Part shown: piece by piece, positions 54,304 to 64,000 of the stretch | How the letters are laid out: each line of letters begins with the position of its first letter | Numbering within the stretch: position 1 is the first letter of the stretch | Source of the DNA: Helichrysum umbraculigerum | Lineage: Eukaryota > Streptophyta > Magnoliopsida > Asterales > Asteraceae | Length of the DNA: 64,000 nt | Direction of reading: 5' to 3' | Assembly (NCBI GenBank): GCA_949592205.1 | Contig: CATIUR010000004.1 | Location: forward strand, 69,413,837-69,477,836 | Translations under genes and position numbers: made by a program | The notes under the pieces: model-generated | The model's input: the letters and a program-made list of their open reading frames with translations, nothing else | The model's database searches: none | Told to the model about the DNA's origin: nothing

Positions 54304-57300
54304 AGTTATCCCACACTTAGACGTTGCTTGTCCTCAAGCAACACTCATTTTTTAAAACATTTTAAAACATTTTAGAGCGAGTCAGAACAGTTTTAAGAGT
54401 TACCACTTCCAGGTATAAGTAAGATAATGTCAGAATATAAGGAAAGATAAGATGATCCTTTCATAAACAACAAAAGATTCTCTTAGGCATACATCCAAAT
54501 CTCATGATCTTGGAGTACACATGACTTGGCGATCTCACAAAAGGTTGGTCACTCAATTCACTCAAAGTGTATCGGGTTTCCTATCAATCTAGAACAAACG
54601 AAATCGCTCAAATAGCCAGTCATGCAGCACTCATCGTCATAGGCTTGATCGAGAATCGGATCTCCACCACTTAGGTGAGGACGGTGCTAATTATCCCAAG
54701 ACATTTGTAGTGTTTGGTGAGGGTAAAAGGGTATGGATAGTGGTATTTTTTGGTGTAAGGGTTGCTTATCTTAAAAACAACTGAGATCATGAAAAACTTT
54801 ATTTTAGAACGGAAATGAGATAGCTATTCGTCTTCTTATCAGATTCTTCTTGAGAGGATGATACTTTGAAGGACTTAGCTTTATTCTTGCGGAACTATTT
54901 TTCTTTTCTTTTCTGCTTTTTCTTCTTTTTATTTTCTTTTTCTGCTTTTTCTTCTTTTCTATTTTCTTTTTTCTTCTTCAGAACTTCTTTGCCAGAGAAT
55001 TTCCAAGGATGTTTTTCTTCTTTTGATTCTTTCAGAAATCCCTTATCTTGAACATTTCAAGTCTTTCTATGGTGCCAATTTTACGCACCAAGGATTCTCA
55101 AGAGAGATGACTTTTGGAGAACACGAAATGGTAGGATAAGTGAAGCGGATATTCTAAAAGATGTTTTCCATAACCTCAGAAATTCTAAGATAAGTTTGGG
55201 GGTATTTTGGGAAAGTAGGGTTTAAAGATGAGGGTTTAATGAAACGAAAGGTTTAGGCTCAACAGGGTTTACTAGGCGGATCATCGATACTAAAAATGAG
55301 TATCAGAAGGGTTTTGGGCTTGAAGAGGTATGTAAAAGAGGGTTAAATCCTAGGGAATGTCAAGGTCATCTAATTGCACCTATACCGCGTACGGTACACA
55401 CCAATGTGGTCTCAAAGCGTATGTCAAGAGCAAGTTCTAATTCAGAGATACATGCATCGGCACACACAAGAAATGAATAGTGAAGCATTAAAGATGAATG
55501 CTTTTAGGCTCAAGATACCTCACTGCAAATAGGGTTGTATGTGCTTCATCATGCTCCTATTAGATTATCATTTCTTGCTTAAGAAATTTCTACCTTATTT
55601 TCCCTAGATTCCGAAATATATTACTCATATTTGAAGATAGCTCCTCTCAAAAGATATTATGACTCAAAATAGTAGAGTTAATCGAGAGATTAGGCTCGTA
55701 CTTTTTAGATTTTCTTGAAAAATTTTGAAAAAAAATGAGGAACATTTTCTGAGTTTACTATTTCGGACATTCAAGATCATAAAAACTAACCAAGGTATTC
55801 TATACCTGCTATCCCACACTTAGAGGAACATTGTCCCTAATGTTCTCTTGAGTTGAGATTTACTGAAAGTATAATCCCACACTTAGAGTTTGAACATAAG
55901 AAAATGCTTCTCAAGTGTTTGTTTTGGGCTGGAATCCCACACTTAGTGATAAGCTTAGGATAGAGTATAGACTACTTAACAAACTTAACAAAGCAAATAA
56001 TATACTGAATCATAAACAAAAGAGGGTAAAGGGTTAAGACACTCCCCAGATAGCGAGCTGCACTGAAGCTCAGAGTCTGAATTTGCTGAAAAGAAATGTT
56101 GCCAAGATCCTTTTCTGCATCCATGAAGATCGGCTCGGCTTCAAGTATCTTGCTATTGGTTTATTCATCCATCATTCTCTTGTGAATTAATCTCGTAAGT
56201 GTGAACACATTGGACGTACCATTTTACAAACTCAGTTTTTATTGCAAATGGAAAGAGAAATCACCGTCTCAGAAATTTGAAAAGATGTTTTCTATTACGA
56301 ATCAGATTCATAAAACATGTGTTTTTAAACGAGTTCGAGCATAATGCATAAAAGTAGTATTCAAGTACCTCAAATGCTCGAAACACATGAATTATCAGTA
56401 TTCAAATTGATTTCCTGTTTTCTGAGACCAGTGATTTAATTGCAAATGAGTTGTAATTCCGGAGAAGTTTTCATAAAGTATTTTAGGTACGCTCAAGTGT
56501 GAAGGATAGTCAGAGATTTTCTTCACTTGTTGACACTTTTTCTCAACACGTCTTATTCCACGGGTTGCCTCCCGAGCAGCGCTGCTTTTATAGTTGAGAG
56601 CTTGACTTCCAAAAGGATAGAAAATAATATGAAGTGATGTCATCCTCCGGACACAAGTAGAGCTTCATTTTTGTGTCTAGAAGTGTTATCTCCTCTCCCC
56701 TGCAAAGCAATGCTCCAAAGATTTTCAAATTTAATGAACTGTGAGCTCCCCTTGTTGTCTTCCCATTATACTCAATGATTCTTCATCCATAGGCGTCAGT
56801 CCCTGTTTGCTAGGCATTTGTACAAGTAGAACAAACAAATGTAATCTAACAAACAAGTGATTATTCTCCAAATCATAGATTCACCGGTTTGCAAATAACC
56901 TATCAAAGTGAGTACTTTGTAGATGAAACAAACCAGTGTATGACTTGGAATTTAATCTCACACCAAAAGTGTTAGTTGCCTATAATTTCACCGCAGCACA
57001 AACAACATATATGGAAATACTAGCATGAGTAGTTTAAATCAGGCAACCAAGTATAAAGATTTCCAAAGCACACATTTTTAAACGAGTTCGAGCATAATAC
57101 ACATATTGACATACAAATCAGGTTATCAGATAATTCAGTTAAAGATCTTTCATGTATGTTCATAGAAACATATGTAAGTACCTCCAATGCTCGAAATATG
57201 TGATTGGGTGTATAAGATGACTAAGGTTCCTAATTCTCATTCTAGTAGGTTTCCATGTTCGTGAGTGAAAGGGATAGTAAGAACTAGAGATCTTAGATAA

Positions 57301-57550
57301 TGGTTAAAAATAGATGTTGCAATAAAGTTCAAACAAGTGGGAGTAGGAAGTTTTAAGGTTTTGACAAAAATCTGACTTTCGCAAACCATCCTTTTTGTTC
57401 ATGAAAATAAAGAAAACTTGGGGCAATTATGTTAGGGTTTCATTTTCTATTTATTGAGTTAACATATTACTATTACCAAACCTATGTTATACACGGGTTG
57501 CCTCCCGAGAAGTGCTTGTTTTTGTTCGAGTCTCTAGCTTGACTCTAGCA
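54304..57550 (-). other. B 3' non-coding region with polypurine tract
   Basis: Beside the LTR the minus strand has AAGTGTGGGATAACT (54304-54318) and TTGCTTGAGGACAAGCAACG, the Athila/Tat 3' signature. 54890-54985 is almost pure pyrimidine on the plus strand, a long internal purine tract on the minus strand. TCCCACACTTA recurs at 55815, 55873 and 55935, and the GGGTTGCCTCCCGAG motif occurs twice (56563, 57494). No convincing ORF. Confidence 0.75.
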
Positions 57551-58900
57551 CTATTTAGCAGAAGATCTTAGTGGCTCCCTTGCATCCATCAGTAGACACA
57601 AGGGGTAATATTGGTACATACCTAAGAGTCTAAGGCAAGTGAAGGCTAGGGTATGTCCAATATAAGGAGATGGTTTAAAGTGAGGGAATTGTTTTACCGG
57701 AGGTAGGACAAATCTCTCAACTTCTAATACCCCCTTAGATAGGATTGTCGGAATGGGTTGGTCAAAGGAATCCTTACTACTCCAAGATGTATATGTCATT
57801 ATGTGGTGGAGGGAAGGTTTGTTGGGAAACCATGACGCAGAACCCGCCTTACTTCCTATGGTCTTTGGGTCAATGAGAATGTTGTACTCTGGGCATGGAG
57901 GTGGGACAGTATCCGTTATGGTCTCCAATCTTGTAACAACATTTTCATCGACAACTTGGGTAGTGGGCTCTATATCAATAGAAGGTTCAACTAGATCAAT
58001 GGGTGATTCATCCGGAAAGATATGTGGGATATCATCAAACACAACTTGTTGTGGGATAGTATCAACCACGTCGGTTTGAATTAGAATGAGATCACTACTC
58101 AGAGTTGGTGTGCATTCCTCTGGTCCTTCTGAAGCTGAATCTTCTTTGTAAATCTTCACATGCGGGTTCTCCATTTCTATTTCTTCGTCTACCTCGTCAT
58201 ACTCGTCACCCTGGCCAGTAGTTTCGAGTTGCAGTGGTTCGGAAAGTTCCTCTAGAATGAACTCTTCGTCGGTCTCGGACGTAGATAGGTTAAGAATGGG
58301 TGGAAATGAGGACTTAGAAGATTGGGTAGGTGTAGGATTTGAAGAAGTTTTGCAACCAGACTCATGAGAACGAAAGTTTATGTCAAGTGATGTAGATGTG
58401 GTGTGTGGGTGCCTCTCATCTTCCTGTAGCCTATAATCAGTTGTAACTTGATTCCTAATTCTCTCACTTCTCACTTGGACTAGTGTTTCTATTTTAGACA
58501 GCTTATCAGTACATCTTCTAAGCATGTCTTCTTGTTCTTTAAGTAAATGTTCAAGTGGGTCGTAAGAAGGCGAAGGAGTAGCATTACTGCTAAGATAAGC
58601 TATGGGCATATCTCTCAAGTTAGAACTTTCATACGGTTGTGGTTCGTGTACAGAGTAAGATGAGTGTGGGTAGACATTGAATGGGTCAGGATAGTAAGGT
58701 TGGTTTTGATGTTGTTGGACAGCATAAGGGTCATATTGGTATTGTGATTGAAGATCTAAATACCCTATGTTATCCGGATAAGTCATACTATACCTTTGAC
58801 ATTCATTATCTAAGTGGGCATCACTCCTACGTCTATCTTGGTTTAAATTAATGAGACTTTCCAATTGATCACTTAGTTGTTGTACAGTTACCATTGCCAA
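57551..58900 (-). CDS. B ORF: 449-residue protein of unknown function
   Basis: The only sizeable ORF of a recently inserted element. It starts about 205 bp past the primer site. Residues 1-35 are helical (QQLSDQLESLINLNQDR); 40-100 are Tyr/Gln/Pro-rich (SQYQYDPYAVQQHQNQ); 118-150 are a likely coiled coil (LLKEQEDMLRRCTDKLSKIE); then a Ser/Pro linker, an acidic DEYDEVDEEIEME block near 235, an Asp/Glu/Pro/Val-rich part, and a more hydrophobic end with CLRLLGMYQYYPLCLLMDA. No zinc knuckle, protease or polymerase motif. The B' copy shares its N-terminal half. It may be a gag-like packaging protein, which is inference. Confidence 0.7.
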   Translation of the reverse strand: MAMVTVQQLSDQLESLINLNQDRRRSDAHLDNECQRYSMTYPDNIGYLDLQSQYQYDPYAVQQHQNQPYYPDPFNVYPHSSYSVHEPQPYESSNLRDMPIAYLSSNATPSPSYDPLEHLLKEQEDMLRRCTDKLSKIETLVQVRSERIRNQVTTDYRLQEDERHPHTTSTSLDINFRSHESGCKTSSNPTPTQSSKSSFPPILNLSTSETDEEFILEELSEPLQLETTGQGDEYDEVDEEIEMENPHVKIYKEDSASEGPEECTPTLSSDLILIQTDVVDTIPQQVVFDDIPHIFPDESPIDLVEPSIDIEPTTQVVDENVVTRLETITDTVPPPCPEYNILIDPKTIGSKAGSASWFPNKPSLHHIMTYTSWSSKDSFDQPIPTILSKGVLEVERFVLPPVKQFPHFKPSPYIGHTLAFTCLRLLGMYQYYPLCLLMDAREPLRSSAK

Positions 58901-59103
58901 GTTATCAGTAAAGACAGCACAAGAATAAGGTTTTAGAATTAAAGTTGGGGTGAGAAGGGAAATTAATTTAAACTACGCTACGCTAACTTAATCTAACTAA
59001 TCTACGGGCAGAAAGTAACTTCGGATAGGGATGGTGAATCCCAATCCAAAAGGATCGCTTAAAAACTAAATTTGTCTAAACAGGCTTCGAATCGTACTAC
59101 CAT

Positions 59104-59120
59104 CCCCGGCAGCGGCGCCA
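59104..59120 (-). other. Primer-binding site of B
   Basis: The minus strand reads TGGCGCCGCTGCCGGGG, Athila/Tat type, six bases inside the LTR end at 59127. Confidence 0.9.
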
Positions 59121-61042
59121 AAAACTTGACGCGCGTCCAACGGTCGGATCAGGAATCGCTTCCCGTCGTTGCGGACCTTTCCGCTGGGTGCGGCGTCAGG
59201 TGGTAGTTTTAAATTTATATTTTGTCGGGGGAGCCTAATCCTCCGTACAACCTACTGTTATTAGGTACGAATACCTGATACTAGTACGTGGTAAGGATGA
59301 TCCAGGGTCGTTCCTCGCGACGGCAGAATTGAAACGGAGCTAGTTCGGATAACTTAGTAATCAAGCTAGGGTTTTGGATAATTGGATAAGTGATTGTTTT
59401 TGGGTTTTCATTTATTTAAACTACTGAACTAAGAAAGCATAAAAGTAAAGGGAAGCTAGCATACATGTAACACTTAAATATAACAAAGACGTGGTTCACC
59501 ATGATTTAGGATAAAGTATAGTTGGGATGATGTTTATTGGGGACACATTTAGCTAATAGACAGATAAACTTAGTTGTAAACACTAGGACCCTACTTATTC
59601 AGTTCCGGATCTAAACAAGTATGTCACTGAGTACCTAGGCTATCATGAACCCTGATCAGATCAGACTGTTTTCAAACCCCCCTGAACTTGTCTTGAATAA
59701 GACCAAGTAACCCTTAAAGTATATAGGGTGCAGGCATAAGGCAACAGGCCGCAATTGTATTTACTGACCTTTCTTAACCCCTAAGTCTATTTATTATTAT
59801 CTAACTGTGTACTGGTTGTTAACTGTTGTTATTCTAAACTATCGGTATTGTAGAGTTAAGCAATGTTTATGGAGCATTAAGCTCTCTTGACAGAACTCTG
59901 TATTCATTCATTAAAGTATATATTCTACCGTCATAAACATAGACCCTCCTTTACATTCAGGCGTTCATCCCTAGGAATACTCACGGTGTACAAGGCAATT
60001 AGGCATTTCCACAGTGTTCCTAACCCTAGATGTACTAACGGTGTACTGGGCATTTAAGCATTTCCACAGTTTTCCAGATCTTAGGTGTAATAACGGTGTA
60101 CAGGGCAACGAGCATTTCCACAGCTTTAATTCCTAGACCCGAGTTCTAGAAGGGTCACTTCTAGGTATTTCACGATGAAACAGTCCTACGGCATTTCCTT
60201 AGCTTCCACGTATTTGTACTCCACCAGTGGTGTTTCCAACGCTATACGAAGTACTGTGCCGTTTTACAGAAAGTTCATAGCTTCCTACTGTAACTGGAGA
60301 TAACTGTATCTACGTAGTATTAGGGTTTGCAGAGTCCTATCCTAAGGGCAACAGTCACGTGAAAGTCTGGAAAGGGTGATGAGACACTAGGTCTATATTC
60401 AGGATAAGCTTAGACAGATAACAAAGTATAACAACTCCCAAATATATAATAATTGGGAACATTATTCCACAACGGATTGTGCCCACGACTTTCATAGCTT
60501 CCACGTTCCGTACTCCACACATTAGTGATGTTTCCGGCGCTATACAAATGAAAGCCGTATAACGTTACCTCCGTTGTTTCATAATGATGTTATCCCAATA
60601 TCATATATTTGAAGTAACATCATCACTATTATTTAAATCATGACAAACATACAAGCACACTACTCACAATGCATAACAATAAACATTTCTAATATTAATA
60701 AATCACATAATCAAACAAGAACAATATGACAAATTAATAATAGAAAGGATAGATGATACCAATACGAATTGCGAGCAGAATAACAACTTGTATTTCTTCA
60801 TACAATATCCAAGCATTGCAATACTAGCTTCTACTAACTAAATTACATAATTAAGAAAGAAAAGGAAAGGATTCTCCCCTAGCCTTCCCCCTAGTTCCAA
60901 GGGTTAAACCCTATAGAGAGAAACTAGAGAGAGAGACTAGAGAGAGAACCTAAAGAGAGAAAGTAGAGAAAGAGTGTGTGAGAGAGAAAGTGAGAAATGA
61001 GAAATGAGAATGAGGTGTGAAATGGTTGGAGGATGAAGGCTC

Positions 61043-61050
61043 TATTTATA
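61043..61050 (-). promoter_or_regulatory. TATA box, B 5' LTR
   Basis: CTATAAATAGAGCC on the minus strand. This copy would drive transcription of B, toward lower coordinates. Confidence 0.75.
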
Positions 61051-61134
61051 GGCAAAGTCCCAAATCAGCCGTACAAGTCGCGAAGCACCAACGTACAAGC
61101 AAACGAAGCACAAACGGGCATCATATGGGGTACC

Positions 61135-61232
61135 AGGGGCCGTATACGGCCTTGCAGGGGCCGTATACGGTCTTGCAAGGTCCGTATACGGTCTTGTAGG
61201 GGCCGTATACGGTGTGCAAGGCCGTATTCGGT
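61135..61232. repeat. 21-bp array of CCGTATACGG palindromes (B 5' LTR)
   Basis: Same array and spacing as 53711-53808, with base changes between rather than within most palindromes. Confidence 0.95.
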
Positions 61233-61950
61233 TTCCGTCTGATTTCGTTCGTTGCTTAAAACGCGCGTATCTCCTTCGTTACACGTCCGTTGGCCTGATT
61301 CTTTCGCCTGTGGATTCGTAATTTCGTTACGCTTCTAATGGTACCAATATCACTGAAATTGGATGTGTGTAACTTAAGCATAGCCGAAATGACTTTTAAC
61401 GATCTGTAGAAGCCGTATCTCTTTCGTTCTTTATCCAATTTGCTTGATTCTTGATTCTCCCGTCTCGTTTTTACCTATTACATCATACCATAAGGTTAGA
61501 ATGTGCTAATCATAAGGTAAATGAGGGTGTGAGAATTGGTTGTTGTTTATTCGCTCTATTTTGCTCGTTATTTGGACGTTTTCAGTGATTTTTGTAGCAA
61601 CGCCTATATTTGGAGCACTTTAGTGAATTTTAGTAAATAATGATTGTTTTGGAATGTTTTCACTAAAGATGTGTCCAAAAAGTGTGGAATATCGTACTTA
61701 AAAACATGACTTTTTGCGTCACATCAAGAAGGAATAGACTTGAATTAATAAGAGTATCTCCAAGCTTACACCAGAGATTACAAGCACGTTCCTTGCCTTC
61801 GTTCTATTCTAACAAGCCTCCTAAACTTAGCCTACTACTAATTTAAAGTAAGAAAATAAAATGAGAAAGAAAAACTAGAAGCTAGAGAAGTAAGAAAGGT
61901 ATGGAAGGTGTTTTTCCAAGGTGTGTCTTCCAAATGAACCAAGAAGGCTC

Positions 61951-61958
61951 TATTTATA
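61951..61958 (-). promoter_or_regulatory. TATA box of the A3 solo LTR
   Basis: CTATAAATAGAGCC on the minus strand; array about 50 bp upstream. Confidence 0.7.
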
Positions 61959-62010
61959 GGTGAAATTCTGCTCATTTTAGCAACTTGGGGCACACGTTAG
62001 CAAAAGGTGG

Positions 62011-62095
62011 AAAAGTTGCTAGCACATGTACCCTAAAGCGCGTAAAAGTCTAGCACGTGTACCCTAAAGTTGCGAAAAGGTCTAGCACGTGTACC
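62011..62095. repeat. 31-32-bp array upstream of the A3 TATA box
   Basis: AGCACATG or AGCACGTG starts at 62021, 62052 and 62084. Units carry TAGCACGTGTACCCTAAAG, so two of three have the CACGTG G-box. Confidence 0.9.
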
Positions 62096-62698
62096 AGGAG
62101 AGTACGAGAAAGGACGAAAAAGCAGACGGGGGACGGGGGACAGGCAGCCGGCGGCGGTGGTGCGGTGGCCGGCGGCGGCCGGCGTGCTGCCGCCCCGGTT
62201 CGCCGTCTTTTGCTTCGTTTCTTGATTCGTGTGTGTTTTTTTCATTATGGGTCCGTTTGCGTTGATTCTTTTTTTGTTGGATTCGTTTTTCAAAAACGAA
62301 GACTTTGATGATAAGAAATCCCAAAAATATGTCTCTGATCTTTTGATGTCTCGTACGAATCATTTGAATCTTCCGGCGTACGTAGAATCTTCATTCTTCA
62401 TCTGTTTTTGCCGATTTTTCTTCTGTTGGATTCGTATTTTGAAAACAAACATCTTCGATAAGAGAAACCTTAGTGGTGGGCACTTTGTCTCTAAATCTTG
62501 TTTTGATGTTTTGAATCTTCAATTGTGCGTGGAATCTTCATTTTTCACTCGTTTTGCTTGATTTTTCTCGTGCAACCTTGTTTTGACCTACTTGGCATAT
62601 TATCACTGATTTGTGTATTGTTTGAGTCCAAATGCCAAGTATTATTCCAGAATGAGAGAGATATCGGTAATAAAAACGTGACTTTTTACGCGATATCA

Positions 62699-63811
62699 CT
62701 TCTACAGCAACCGGAAATCCCTCAATGGAAATGGGAGCAGATCACTATGGATTTCATCACCAAACTTCCAAAAACACCGAGCGGTTGAGATACCATTTGG
62801 GTGATCGTAGATCGTCTCACCAAATATGCCCATTTCCTAGCCATCAAAGAAACCAATAAAATGGAATGCCTCACACGAATCTATCTCAAGGAAATTGTAT
62901 CCCGACACGGCATTCCCATCTCGATCATCTCTGACAGAGATAGTCGTTTCACATCTCGCTTTTGGCAATCACTTCAGAAATCATTGGGTACTCGTCTAGA
63001 TATGAGTACTACGTATCATCCTCAAACCGATGGCCATAGCGAACGAACCATACAAACACTGGAGGATATGCTACGAGCTTAAATAGTTGACTTTGGTGCA
63101 AACTGGGAACATCATTTACCCTTGTGCGAATTCTTTTATAACAACAGCTACCACACTAGTATTGGAGCTGCACCTTTTGAGGCACTGTACGGTCGTAAGT
63201 GCCAATCTGTCTGTTGGACCGAGGTAGGAGACAGCCAACTCACGGGTCCTTAAATCATTCACGAAATGACAGAGAAAATCATTAGTATTTAATAACGGCT
63301 GAAAGTCGCACGTGATCGTCAGAAGAGTTATGCTAACGTAAGACGCAAGCATCTCGAGTTCTAGGTTGGGGATCGAGTATTGCTCAAAGTATCACCTTGG
63401 AAAGGTGTCATCCGATTCAGCAAACGCGGGAAACTAAACTGCAGGTACATTGGACCTTTTGAAATCCTTGAAAGGATTGGTCCGGTGGCTTATCGATTGC
63501 AGCTACCTCCCGAGCTCAGTAGCTTGCATCCCACTTTTCAAATTTCTAATCTGAAGAAATGTCTCTCTGATGAGACACTCATTATACCTCCCGATGAGAT
63601 CCAGATTGACGACAAACTTCATTTTGTCGAAACACCAGTGGAGATCATGGACCGTGAGGTCAAACAACTCAAACAAAGTCGTATTACCATCGTTAAAGTC
63701 CGGTGGAATTCGCGGCGTGGTCCAGAATTCACTTGGGAACGGGAAGACCAGATGCAACTCAAGTATTCACATCTATTCTCAAACTCCACTCAAACCACGA
63801 CTTCGAGCTAA
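62699..63811 (+). pseudogene. T2 integrase core and chromodomain, many stops
   Basis: Continues the frame cut at 50276. MDFITKLPK, ISDRDSRFTSRFWQ and YHPQTDGHSE show the DDE integrase core. Stops replace Cys after TPSG (62787), occur after MLRA (63080), after LTGP and in ISI*, and TAG replaces Gln before VGDRVLL (63363). Several fit C-to-T changes of CAA, CAG or TGC-type codons. The open end (63380-63811) has RYIGPFEIL and the chromodomain VKVRWNSRRGPEFTWERED, as in T1. Confidence 0.9.
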
Positions 63812-63833
63812 ATTTCAGGACGAAATTCTATGA

Positions 63834-63845
63834 ACAAGGGGAGAA
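63834..63845 (+). other. Polypurine tract of T2
   Basis: ACAAGGGGAGAA-like purine run directly before TGTGACACCC. Confidence 0.85.
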
Positions 63846-64000
63846 TGTGACACCCGACAAATTAGGACTAATAATTAGTGCCTAATCACTTGTTAATACA
63901 TGTAATTAGTTCTGTATTAGGCTAATTGTATGTATCATTATATATATATTGTAATATATATACACGTACACGATTTATTTAATCGTGCATTTTCATATCG
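63846..64000 (+). repeat. Start of the T2 3' LTR
   Basis: TGTGACACCCGACAAATTAGG onward, matching the T1 LTR start on the opposite strand; runs off the window. Confidence 0.88.

Larger units (their letters stand above)
51718..61726 (-). mobile_element. B: intact 10-kb non-autonomous LTR element
   Basis: Complete: two LTRs (2,586 and 2,600 bp) with TGACGCGCG/GTCACATCA ends, primer site, one ORF and a polypurine tract, flanked by AGAAG (51713-51717 and 61727-61731). By eye the LTRs differ at only about twenty places, so insertion is recent. The 4.8-kb internal region has no gag, protease, RT or integrase; the enzymes must have come from another element. Primer site and 3' end are of Athila/Tat type. 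Confidence 0.95.
59127..61726 (-). repeat. 5' LTR of B (high-coordinate copy)
   Basis: Nearly identical to 51718-54303. Differences include a longer GA-rich run (about 14 extra bases near 60925-60945) and single-base changes in the array, for example AAGGTCCG for AAGGGCCG. Confidence 0.94.
50277..62698 (-). mobile_element. A3: Athila-family solo LTR, nested in T2 and split by B
   Basis: LTR sequence at 50277-51717 and 61732-62698 (about 2.4 kb joined), TGATGCGC to GCGATATCA, flanked by CTTCT (50272-50276 and 62699-62703). It matches the A2 LTR throughout. There is only one LTR and no internal region of its own, so it is a recombination product. B entered it at AGAAG. Orientation is judged from the A1/A2 relatives and the minus-strand TATA box. 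Confidence 0.93.
42839..64000 (+). mobile_element. T2: decayed plus-strand Tekay element carrying three nested insertions
   Basis: Parts in order: end of the 5' LTR (42839-43231), primer site, leader (43248-44905), a protease scrap (45193-45350), solo LTR 2, unrecognised sequence (48461-49735), RNase H/integrase start (49736-50276), A3+B, integrase and chromodomain (62699-63811), polypurine tract and 3' LTR (63846 to the window edge). The reading order is continuous across each insertion: protease scrap to the ETGGTRLNII linker, and SGLL to QQPEIP. Confidence 0.88.

Overview
The window is plant nuclear DNA made almost entirely of transposable elements, and I found no host gene, rRNA or tRNA. 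The chromodomain Ty3 elements (Tekay clade), Athila-type gag and DLGAS protease, a plant L1-type LINE and a retroelement ORF type I associate with daisy-family genomes suggest a eudicot, probably Asteraceae. That assignment is inference. The layout is recent insertions inside older ones, read from 5-bp target-site duplications (TSDs) and resumption of the interrupted sequence.

Left to right: (1) T0, the 5' end of a Tekay element on the minus strand (1-2990); (2) B', a truncated copy of a non-autonomous Athila/Tat-like family (2991-6172); (3) A1, the 5' half of an Athila element (6173-10799); (4) T1, a nearly complete Tekay element on the minus strand (10800-22872), whose 3' LTR is split by a plus-strand solo LTR (10876-13315, TSD GATAT); (5) A2, an Athila-type element with a gag-protease-unknown-domain ORF and no polymerase (22873-30148); (6) C, a plus-strand, copia-like non-autonomous element with mismatched ends (about 30240-42838), split by a 7.2-kb LINE (31573-38774, 13-bp TSD); (7) T2, a decayed plus-strand Tekay element (42839-64000). 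T2 is split by a second solo LTR (45351-48455, TSD AGGGG) and by an Athila-family solo LTR (50277-62698, TSD CTTCT). That solo LTR is itself split by B (51718-61726, TSD AGAAG), an intact 10-kb element with nearly identical LTRs.

The autonomous parts are decayed. T1 has one nonsense codon in the PR-RT linker, one frameshift and one nonsense codon in integrase, and an Asp-to-Asn change in the RT catalytic motif. T2 lacks gag and recognisable RT. The Athila-type elements carry no RT or integrase here, so they would need enzymes from elsewhere. The youngest insertion by LTR similarity is B, which encodes one 449-residue protein of unknown function.

Three observations stand out. First, the LINE has a third, completely open 817-codon frame downstream of the RT ORF, joined to it by a TAATG stop-start overlap; I recognise no domain in it. 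Second, LTRs of unrelated elements share a 21-bp module, GCGACAC-N7-GTGTCGC, in clusters. Third, the Athila-type LTRs carry short tandem arrays about 50-85 bp upstream of their TATA boxes with repeat periods of exactly 21 bp or 31-32 bp, i.e. two or three DNA helical turns, although unit sequences differ between families. These look like fast-evolving, helically phased promoter arrays.
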